Assembly: GCA_037384225.1 (NCBI GenBank)
Contig: JARROD010000076.1
Location: forward strand, 1 to 13,744
Source: JARROD01 sp037384225
GTDB taxonomy: Bacteria > Pseudomonadota > Gammaproteobacteria > Pseudomonadales > Cellvibrionaceae
Direction: 5' to 3'
Length of the DNA stretch: 13,744 bases
The translations under genes were made by a program, and so were the position numbers. Numbering within the stretch: position 1 is the first letter of the stretch; each line of letters opens with the position of its first letter. Of this stretch, positions 1-6,903 are shown in pieces. Below the pieces are notes generated by a model. The model was given only the letters and a program-made list of their open reading frames with translations. It had not been told where the DNA came from and searched no databases.

Positions 1-108
1 TGAAGTAGGCCCACTATGCCGGCGTTTTCGCAACGACACCAGACGGGCGCCTCGAAACCCCTTTTTATTACTGATAATGGGGCCGGAAGTTATTTCGTGC
101 ACGGCCCT
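1..108. repeat. Left arm of a long two-block inverted repeat bracketing the xyloglucan cluster
   Basis: Two blocks recur as reverse complements near 6.7-6.85 kb. Block A, 1-37, matches 6814-6850 at 35 of 37 positions. Block B, 79-103, matches 6713-6737 at all 25 positions. The spacers between the blocks are unrelated and differ in length (about 41 bases here, 76 in the right arm). Bases 25-47 are also repeated in direct orientation at 6853-6875 with three mismatches. The repeat may continue to the left of the window. I recognise no coding sequence in it. It could be a dispersed intergenic repeat family or the edge of a once mobile or invertible segment; the sequence alone does not decide. Confidence 0.75.
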
Positions 109-169
109 TAAAGGTAAAGATTTTAAAATTTTTTGCGGTTCAAGCCTTAGCGGCAGCTGCCCGTAATCT

Positions 170-266
170 GGTAACCCGGGGTAAGTAAGGTGCCTCAATA
201 CGCTGAGCCGCCGGACCCTGAGCGGATTGAGGCACCTTACTTACCCCGGGTTATTGAGAAGTTACC
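170..266. mobile_element. Palindromic MITE-like element, copy 1 (possibly IS66-derived)
   Basis: Arms at 172-199 and 226-253 are perfect 28-base reverse complements around a 26-base loop. The right side continues to 266 with the sequence that forms copy 2 at 725-762. A single 11-base deletion in the left arm (between short TAAC repeats) explains the asymmetry. Restoring it gives a parent with two 41-bp arms, 108 bp in all, against 97 bp here. The outer ends read GTAAC...GTTAC. IS66-family elements are known to end in GTAA and to make 8-bp target duplications, so descent from an IS66 end is plausible. No target duplication is visible around this copy. It lies upstream of the GH95 remnant and could form a strong hairpin in RNA. 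Confidence 0.65.
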
Positions 267-393
267 ACTTATCGACCTACATAAATGCCAGTTAGCCGAA
301 ACCGATAACCCAGACTACACTGTTAAATGGCAACGCGCAGGGACAAGACGACAACAGAATAATAGCAATAAAAGTTTCGCAGGAGACAGTAGC

Positions 394-705
394 GTGACCG
401 CAGAAGCTACAAACTCTACAAGCACCGCCCTTGGCAACGCGCCGAAACGCCGCACTTTACTGACATTAATGTCAGCCGGAATCTGCCAGGTGGTCCCATT
501 GTGCGCCCATGCCACCCAACTTTTGCTGAACGCCCTGCGTCCCAATCCCGAAGGCAAACTGTTGGTCACCCCCAGCTATTCACCGGAACACGGCGATTTC
601 ACCACTGGCGCGGCGATGTCGCAGCAAATTGTCTTTGACCTGCTGCGTAACACCGGCGACGCGGGTACCACCTACTTTCTGGTCAAGCGAAAACAACCGG
701 ATTAA
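394..705 (+). pseudogene. GH95 alpha-L-fucosidase/galactosidase remnant, internally deleted
   Basis: The frame from GTG 394, preceded by AGGAG at about ten bases, encodes 103 residues. Residues 1-40 look like an export signal: a polar start, a twin arginine at 19-20, a hydrophobic stretch and an AHA cleavage site near 38-40 (possibly Tat). Residues 41-87 carry a piece of the GH95 catalytic region, including LLVTPSYSPEHGDF and AAMSQQIVFDLL, the family's 'PS.SPE' segment. Residues 88-103 could be the enzyme's own C-terminus. GH95 proteins usually have 700-800 residues, so about 85% is missing, as though deletions joined signal, one catalytic piece and the tail in frame. In the Cellvibrio xyloglucan locus a GH95 enzyme removes terminal L-fucose or L-galactose; this remnant cannot form an (alpha/alpha)6 barrel. 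Assembly collapse is an alternative. Confidence 0.7.
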
Positions 706-724
706 AGGACTTAGCCACTCAGAT

Positions 725-762
725 GGTAACTTCTCAATAACCCGGGGTATTGAGAAGTTACC
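725..762. mobile_element. Palindromic MITE-like element, copy 2, with 8-bp direct repeats
   Basis: Two 15-base perfect arms (725-739 and 748-762) surround an 8-base CCCGGG-centred loop. The outer 23 bases of the left arm are the reverse complement of the right side of copy 1 (244-266), so the GH95 remnant lies between inverted copies. CTCAGATG occurs immediately outside both ends of the symmetric unit 726-761 (718-725 and 762-769), which looks like an 8-bp target duplication and marks a real insertion. Compared with the 108-bp parent inferred from copy 1, the inner part is lost. It lies about 80 bases before the TonB receptor start and contains TTGAGA (750-755), which might act as a -35 box. 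Confidence 0.7.
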
Positions 763-840
763 TCAGATGGAAATAAAAAAGGGATAACAAAACATAACAA
801 AACCATCGCCACAAACTGTTTACCCAGTAGGAGAATAACG

Positions 841-3695
841 ATGAGTAAACGCCCGAAGAAAACAGCCTTCGCCCGAAGAGCTTTACCCTCTTACATTCAA
901 ATGGCATCAGGCGTCTCACTGGCGGCAGCCATGGCCACCCCCTGCGTGGCCCAGAGTACCCAGAAAGGAGAAGAAAACCCGGAGAAATTAATGGAAGAAA
1001 TTGTGGTCACCGCACAAAAGCAAAACATTATGACCGCCAATGAAATCAAACGTGACGCGGACCAGTTTGTGGATTCCATTGTTACCACCGACATCGGCAA
1101 GCTGCCGGACCGCAGCATTACCGAAGCCCTGCAGCGCGTACCGGCGAAGGCTCTGGCGTTGTCGTACGTGGTCTGAGTCAGGTACGCAGTTCACTCAACG
1201 GTCTCGATGTATTTTCCGCCAACGGTGGCCGCGCGCTCAGCTTTGACGACGTTCCTGCGGAATTGATGGCGGGCGTAGACACCTACAAAAGCCCCACCGC
1301 CGATATGATTGAAGGCGGCCTGGGTGGTATGGTGAATCTGCGTACCCGCATGCCCTTCGACCTGGACGGCCAGCTGATCAGCACCACCATCAAAGCCAAC
1401 TACGGTGACCAGGTCAAGGAAACCAACGGTGAATACTCCGCATTGTACAGCAATCGCTGGGAAACCGGCCTGGGCGAAATCGGCTTTTTGCTAAACCTGT
1501 CCGTCTCAGACCTTTCAAGCCGTGCCGACAACATCTACACCCGAGCCTACTCCCCCAGCACCAACGGAGGTGAAACCACCTGGGTGCCACGTGGCGTGGA
1601 CTGGCGACGCAACGACTACGAGCGCGAACGCAACGGCCAGTACCTGGCCCTGCAATGGGCCCCCAACGATAACCTGGAAGTCTACGTCACCGGCTTCCGC
1701 TCCGAGCACAAGCAGCACTGGGATGAGGCCGCGTTTTTCATTGATGGATCATTCGATGTCAACTCCATCAGCGAGTCTGATGATTGGGTCAACGACAGCA
1801 GAGGGGCCCTGGTTTCCGGCACATTAAGCGGCAATGTAGACGGTATTGGAAGCACCATACCTTTTGGCACCAGTACTCGTTTTTCTGCTAATACCGCCGA
1901 AACTACCGACTACGCACTGGGCATCACCTGGCAGGCGACAGACAAGTTGACCGTAAAAGCCGACCTGCAACGGGTTGAATCAACCTCCGACAAGGAAGAC
2001 TATACACTCGGCCTGGTGGCCTTCCCGGAATCCATTCAGGTGAGCAATCTTAACAGCACCCCATCCGTCTCAGCGGATGAAAGTTTTCTCTCCAACCCGA
2101 CCAATTTCAGTTACGGACAGATGATGTCTATTCCCAGCGATAACGAGGGTGACTCCACAGCCGCACGCCTGGATCTCGAATACGATTTTGAAGAAAGCAT
2201 TGTGCAATCGGTACAGGCCGGCGCTCGCTACAGCGATAAGTCAGCCACTAATCGCGAAGCTAACAACTGGTCGGCTCGTTACCAGCCCTGGACATCCTGG
2301 CTCTATCCTTTTCCTGGCGCGGACACCAATGACCTGATTTTGTATTCCTACGGCGACTTCCAGCGCGGTGACGTCAATGTGCCATCTTCCGCCTTTCTGT
2401 TGACCTCCTCTCTGCTTAGAGACTTTCGCGGAACTACCGATCGGATCGTGGCAAACACCGACGGCTGCTGTGCGCCAAACTTTGACGCACTGGATCTTAA
2501 CGCGCCGCAAAATATCAACAAACAGGACGAGACCACCGAGGCCATTTACGCCAAGGTTAACTTTGCCCTTAACGATCTCGCCATGCCTATAGACGGCAAC
2601 CTGGGGCTGCGCTATATACGCACCGAGAATATCGCCGGAGGTCATTTCAATACTCACTTGTCCACCGTAACGGCGGGTTCAGAAGCGGAAGGCAACCAAA
2701 CCACCTATGTACTCCTGCCGGCTTCCAGCCAGGAGTATTCAGCAAAACATGATTACACCAATGTGCTCCCCAGCCTCAACCTGCGCATACTGGCCGGCGA
2801 TGAGCTGATTTTCCGCTTTGCGGCATCCAAGGGGCTGTGGCGACCCGAGTTCTGGCGGCTGAAAGCCTACCTGAACCTGTCGGCAAACATCGCGGAGGGT
2901 GTCACGCTGGGCGATCCGGCCGATATCACCGAGGAGTTCTTAGTGGCCAATACCGAATACTCCTTGAGCACGAACGAGACCAACCCCTTCCTGGAGCCCA
3001 TGGAAGCGAATCAATACGATCTCTCCGCGGAATGGTATTTCGACGACAACAGTGGCCTGGTCCATATGGGCCTGTTCAAGAAAGACATTTCCAAATACTT
3101 CGTAGTGCATGAGGAAACTACGGTTGTTAATGGTTTTACCGCCAAGAGCAAGTGGATCGACAACGAGGGTACGGCAGACATCCAGGGGGCTGAAATTGGC
3201 TTGACCAAGTTCTTCGACTTCCTGCCCGAGCCCTGGGATGGCTTTGGCATTCAGGCCAACTACACCTATATCGACAGCAGCCTGGACGGCCCGGAAGGCA
3301 CCAATACCGATGGCTCGGGTTACGGCGACTTACCCGCCGAGGGCATTTCCGAACGTATTTATAATCTGGTGGGCATGTACGAGAAATACGGTTTCTACGC
3401 CCGTTTAGCCTATAACTGGCGCAGCGAGTACCTGGTTAGCGTAGGCTCTAATGGTTGGAACGGCAGTACCGACGGTGTTGATTGGCGGCTACCCATCTAC
3501 AACGATGACTACGGCCAGCTGGACCTGTCCATGGGCTACAACATCAACGACAATATCTCGGTTAACGTCGAGGCTTCCAATATCACTAAGGAAGACACCG
3601 TTGGTCTGATGGATCAGGGTGTAATAGGCAAGCGACATGCCTACACCTACTCCCAGGACGTTCGCTACGCGGCCAGTCTGCGAATGGCCTTCTAA
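841..3695 (+). pseudogene. TonB-dependent receptor of the xyloglucan locus, frameshifted in the plug domain
   Basis: The ATG at 841 follows a good AGGAG site. The first frame gives a signal peptide ending in CVAQ, the TonB box EEIVVTA (about residues 52-58) and the plug start DIGKLPDRSITEALQRVP, then stops at 1176. The plug continues in another frame from about 1143 (GEGSGVVVRGLSQVR, MIEGGLGGMVNLRTRMPF) and runs through the 22-strand barrel to a C-terminal Phe at 3695. Related receptors carry about 20 residues (GV.I.R...) between RVPG and EGSG; these are missing here, so the lesion looks like a deletion of 3n+1 or 3n+2 bases. An intact protein would take up xyloglucan oligosaccharides across the outer membrane with TonB-ExbB-ExbD. 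As read, no full receptor is made. A TTG/ATG start near 1263 would give a barrel with no signal peptide or TonB box. A sequencing error alone would not explain the missing residues. Confidence 0.85.
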
Positions 3696-3698
3696 GGA

Positions 3699-3773
3699 GA
3701 GATCCCCGCCGCATTAAAAGATGTCTGGCCCATGGTGGAACAACTCGGTGCCAACACCCTGATTATTCCGTAT
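3699..3773 (+). pseudogene. GH35 beta-galactosidase remnant (about 25 codons)
   Basis: Directly after the receptor stop codon, in the same frame, the translation contains LKDVWPMVEQLGANTLIIPY. This matches the start of the GH35 catalytic barrel, where family members read roughly 'vWP.lk.LGaNTv..Pv.Wee.Ep'. Similarity ends before the tryptophan and the rest of the roughly 550-residue enzyme is absent. The fragment sits exactly where bgl35A lies in the Cellvibrio xyloglucan locus, between receptor and alpha-xylosidase, where it would remove galactose side chains. It has no start codon or ribosome-binding site of its own. The match is short, and a chance resemblance cannot be excluded without an alignment. 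Confidence 0.6.
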
Positions 3774-3804
3774 AAAAACAGAACAGACATTACAGGAAAA
3801 CTCC

Positions 3805-6708
3805 ATGGACCTTAATAAACATCTCCTGCGGCTGGCGCCCCTGGCGCTGTTGCCTGTGCTCCACGGCTGCGACCAAACCGCCAACATGACAGCCGACAAC
3901 GCCAGCAAAACATGGCAGCGCAGCGACAACCATGTGATCGTGACGCTGAACGAAGGCGACTTTAAGCGCGTGCGCCTGCAAGTGATGGACGATGACATCA
4001 TTCGCGTTACCGCCACGCCGCAAACCGATTTCAGCAACCTGCCGGACACGCTGATGCTGGTGGGCGAGGCGGAAGCCACCGACTTTTCCGTCGAGCAACA
4101 GGGCGACGAACTGCAACTGAAAACCGCCGAGCTGACCGCCGAAGTGTCGCTGAAAACCGGCGCGGTCACCTTCCTCGACAACCAGGGCCAGCCCCTGCTG
4201 GCCGAAGCCGGGCGCAACCTGAGTCCCGTCACCGCCGACCCCGGCCGGGTGGACGTCGATTCCTTTGCCCTGCGCCAGCAGTTTGTACGCCGCGAAAACG
4301 AGGCCTATTACGGCCTGGGGCAACAACAGGACGGCCACGTCAACTACGCCGGGGAGAATATTGAGCTGACAACTTACAACCTGGAAATCAGCATCCCCTA
4401 CCTGCTCTCGAGCAAAAACTACGCCCTGCTATGGAACAACACAGGCATCAGCCGCATAGGCGATCCGCAACCGCCCCAGGTACTGGAAAACGCCTTCAAC
4501 CTCTACGATGCCGAGGGCAACCCCGGCGGCCTGACCGCACGTTTCTACGACGGTGACGAACTGAAACACACCGAAGTGGTTGCCGACCTCAACTACCAGT
4601 TCCTCGCCCGGGCCAATGATCGCGAAATTCCCATGCCCGAAGCCGTGACCGATGCCGACAATCTACGTATTGAGTGGACAGGCAGCATCGAACCCAGGGA
4701 AAACGGTGAACACGAACTGAAAATGTTCTCCAGTGGCTACGCAAAGCTCTGGCTCGACGGTGAACGGCTGCTGGACCGCTGGCGCATGAACTGGAACCCC
4801 TGGTACCACAATGCCAAAGTCGACCTTAAAACCGGCAACAAGTACGCGCTGAAAGTAGACTGGACACCGCAGAATGGCTACTTCCGGTTGTTGCAACACG
4901 GCCCCCAGCCATTGAACACCGAGCGCCTCTCCATCGTTGCCGAAACGGGTAAAGCCATTGATTACTTTTTCGTTGCCGGCGACAACAAAGATGAGCTGAT
5001 CGCCGGCTACCGGCAGTTGACGGGGGAAGCCACCCTGCTGCCCAAATGGGCCTTCGGTTTCTGGCAGAGCCGGGAGCGCTATAAGAGCCAGGATGAACTT
5101 ATCGGGGTGCTGGAAGAATATCGCGAGCGCGAAATCCCCATCGACAATATCGTGCTCGACTGGTCCTACTGGCCGACGGATGCCTGGGGCAGCCACGACT
5201 TCGACAAGCAGTTCTTCCCGGACGCCAAGGCCATGGTCAAGCGCGTACACGAACTGGACGCCAATATCATGATTTCCGTGTGGCCGAAGTTCTACCCCAC
5301 CACCGAAAACTATCGAGAACTGAACGCTAAAGGCTGTATGTTCAACAAGAACATTGAGGAACAAAACCTCGACTGGATTGGCTCCGGTTATCTCAACGCC
5401 TTTTACGACGCCTATAACCAAGAGTGCCGGGATATTTACTGGCGTCAGATCAAAGACAAGCTCAATGTGCTCGGCTTCGACGCCTGGTGGCTTGACGCCG
5501 TGGAGCCGGATATCCATTCCAACCTGAGCTTTGAACACCGCAAGGACCTGATCAGCCCCAATGCGCTGGGTACCGGCGCGGAAGTGTTCAACGCCTACGC
5601 CCTGCCCCACGCGCAAGGTGTTTACCAGGGCGAGCGCGAAACCGACGGCCACAAGCGCAGCTTTATCCTCACCCGCTCCGGCTTCGGCGGCATTCAACGC
5701 ACCGGCTCCGCCATCTGGAGCGGCGATGTGGTCTCGCGCTGGTCCAACCTGAAAGAGCAAATCGCCGCGGGTATCGGCGTGGGTATGGCGGGCATGCCCT
5801 ACTGGACCTTTGACATAGGCGGTTTCACCCCAGAGGACCGTTTTCGCCTCAACGGTGACGTCAGTGTCGGTCACTATTCGCAAATGGCGGCCCGTGAACA
5901 GCAGGAATGGCAGGAATTAAACCTGCGCTGGTTCCAGTTCGGCGCCTTCGTGCCGCTGTTCCGCTCTCACGGCCAAAACCCCTACCGGGAAATCTTCAAT
6001 CTCGCCGATGAAGCCAGCGAGACGTATAACAGCCTGGTGTGGTACACCAAACTGCGCTATCGCCTCATGCCCTACATATACACTCTGGCCGGCGACGCCC
6101 ACCACAAACAGGGCACCATGATGCGCGGGCTGGCAATGGATTTTGGGTATGACCCGAAAGTGCGCGACATCAACACCCAGTACATGTTCGGCCCCGCCCT
6201 GCTGGTGAACCCGGTCTGCCAATACGGCGCGCGCGAACGCGAGGTGTACCTGCCCGTCAGAGCCGACTGGTACGACTTCGACAGCGGCAAGAAATACCGC
6301 GGCGGCCAGACCATCGACGCCCCCGCGCCCTATGCGCGCATGCCCCTGTTCGTGAAAGCCGGCAGTATTCTGCCCACCGGCCCGGCCATTCAGCACACGG
6401 GTGAAAGCCTGAACAGCGACATCACCCTGAATGTTTACACCGGCGCCGACGGCAGCTTCGACATTTACGAAGACGACGGTAAAACCTACGGCTACGAAAG
6501 CGGCCAATGGTCGCGCATTCCGGTCAGTTATGACGACGCCAGCGGCACTGTGACCATCGGCGAGCGCAACGGCAGCTTCGACGGCATGGCGCAACAACGG
6601 CGCATTCACGTCCGCTGGATCACAGCGGGTAAAAGCGCGGTGAATTTCGATGCGCAACCGGACCGATCCGTCGATTACCGCGGCCAACAACTGATAATCA
6701 AACGCTAA
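3805..6708 (+). CDS. xyl31A: GH31 alpha-xylosidase lipoprotein with PA14 domain (Xyl31A-like)
   Basis: This 967-residue protein starts with a lipoprotein signal and lipobox LHGC (Cys near residue 24), so it is probably anchored to a membrane facing the periplasm or cell surface. The N-terminal beta-domain is followed by a PA14 insert (about residues 241-368, GLTARFYDGDELKHTE...). This insert is characteristic of Cellvibrio Xyl31A, where it helps bind longer xyloglucan oligosaccharides. The GH31 barrel starts near residue 400; WWLDAVEPD carries the expected nucleophile Asp564 and IWSGDV the expected acid/base Asp641. YWTFDIGGF, FVPLFRSHG and a C-terminal DUF5110-like beta-domain (YEDDGKTYGY) complete it. 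It should remove alpha-1,6-linked xylose from the non-reducing end of xyloglucan oligosaccharides. The gene has an AGGA site ten bases before ATG and looks intact, unlike its upstream neighbours. Alpha-glucosidase activity is the less likely alternative. Confidence 0.93.
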   Translation: MDLNKHLLRLAPLALLPVLHGCDQTANMTADNASKTWQRSDNHVIVTLNEGDFKRVRLQVMDDDIIRVTATPQTDFSNLPDTLMLVGEAEATDFSVEQQGDELQLKTAELTAEVSLKTGAVTFLDNQGQPLLAEAGRNLSPVTADPGRVDVDSFALRQQFVRRENEAYYGLGQQQDGHVNYAGENIELTTYNLEISIPYLLSSKNYALLWNNTGISRIGDPQPPQVLENAFNLYDAEGNPGGLTARFYDGDELKHTEVVADLNYQFLARANDREIPMPEAVTDADNLRIEWTGSIEPRENGEHELKMFSSGYAKLWLDGERLLDRWRMNWNPWYHNAKVDLKTGNKYALKVDWTPQNGYFRLLQHGPQPLNTERLSIVAETGKAIDYFFVAGDNKDELIAGYRQLTGEATLLPKWAFGFWQSRERYKSQDELIGVLEEYREREIPIDNIVLDWSYWPTDAWGSHDFDKQFFPDAKAMVKRVHELDANIMISVWPKFYPTTENYRELNAKGCMFNKNIEEQNLDWIGSGYLNAFYDAYNQECRDIYWRQIKDKLNVLGFDAWWLDAVEPDIHSNLSFEHRKDLISPNALGTGAEVFNAYALPHAQGVYQGERETDGHKRSFILTRSGFGGIQRTGSAIWSGDVVSRWSNLKEQIAAGIGVGMAGMPYWTFDIGGFTPEDRFRLNGDVSVGHYSQMAAREQQEWQELNLRWFQFGAFVPLFRSHGQNPYREIFNLADEASETYNSLVWYTKLRYRLMPYIYTLAGDAHHKQGTMMRGLAMDFGYDPKVRDINTQYMFGPALLVNPVCQYGAREREVYLPVRADWYDFDSGKKYRGGQTIDAPAPYARMPLFVKAGSILPTGPAIQHTGESLNSDITLNVYTGADGSFDIYEDDGKTYGYESGQWSRIPVSYDDASGTVTIGERNGSFDGMAQQRRIHVRWITAGKSAVNFDAQPDRSVDYRGQQLIIKR

Positions 6709-6712
6709 GGGA

Positions 6713-6875
6713 CGTGCACGAAATAACTTCCGGCCCCTTTATACCTGCACAGAGCACGCCCCTTTTTGTCCCTGGCCGCGTTGCTCCTCCTCACATGGGG
6801 CCTGCCATGCAGCGTCGTCGCGAAAACGCCGGCATAGTGGGCCTACGTCAAGTTTTCGCAACGGCGCCAGGCGGG
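6713..6875. repeat. Right arm of the long inverted repeat, plus a direct partial copy
   Basis: Blocks at 6713-6737 and 6814-6850 are reverse complements of 79-103 and 1-37. Just after the second block, 6853-6875 repeats part of the left arm (25-47) in direct orientation with three mismatches. As a result GCGAAAAC (6820-6827) and GTTTTCGC (6852-6859) face each other as hairpin arms around a 24-base loop. The element fills the gap between the convergent ends of xyl31A and the GH3 gene. It has no run of T after a stem, so a classical intrinsic terminator is not evident, though a bidirectional transcription block is possible. Confidence 0.75.
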
Positions 6876-6903
6876 ATGGATGGCCGCCGCGGCCCTATCC
6901 CAT

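Larger units (their letters stand above)
1..393. other. Gene-free stretch upstream of the GH95 remnant
   Basis: I find no convincing gene before the GTG at 394. The stretch holds the left arm of the long inverted repeat (1-108), an A/T-rich patch near 115-135, the palindromic element (170-266) and about 125 bases of leader with a purine-rich ribosome-binding site just before 394. An open frame can be read from 190, but its first 68 codons run through the palindrome and resemble no protein I know. Confidence 0.6.

Noticed and set aside
190..393. Upstream extension of the GH95 remnant frame to a GTG at 190
   Set aside because: It starts within the palindrome, lacks a ribosome-binding site and resembles no protein; GTG 394 has a proper site and signal peptide.
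460..475. 16-bp perfect palindrome CTGACATTAATGTCAG as a possible operator
   Set aside because: It lies inside the coding part of the GH95 remnant signal peptide, away from any promoter; probably chance.
4663..5883. 406-codon open frame on the - strand inside xyl31A (also 5917-6690 on the - strand)
   Set aside because: Antisense to a clearly coding GC-rich gene; the translations have no recognisable domain, so they are shadow frames.
6747..6834. Signal-peptide-like translation (LSLAALLLLTWGLPCSVVA) in the right repeat arm
   Set aside because: No ATG, GTG or ribosome-binding site precedes it and a TAG follows directly after KTPA. It may be a chance hydrophobic stretch.
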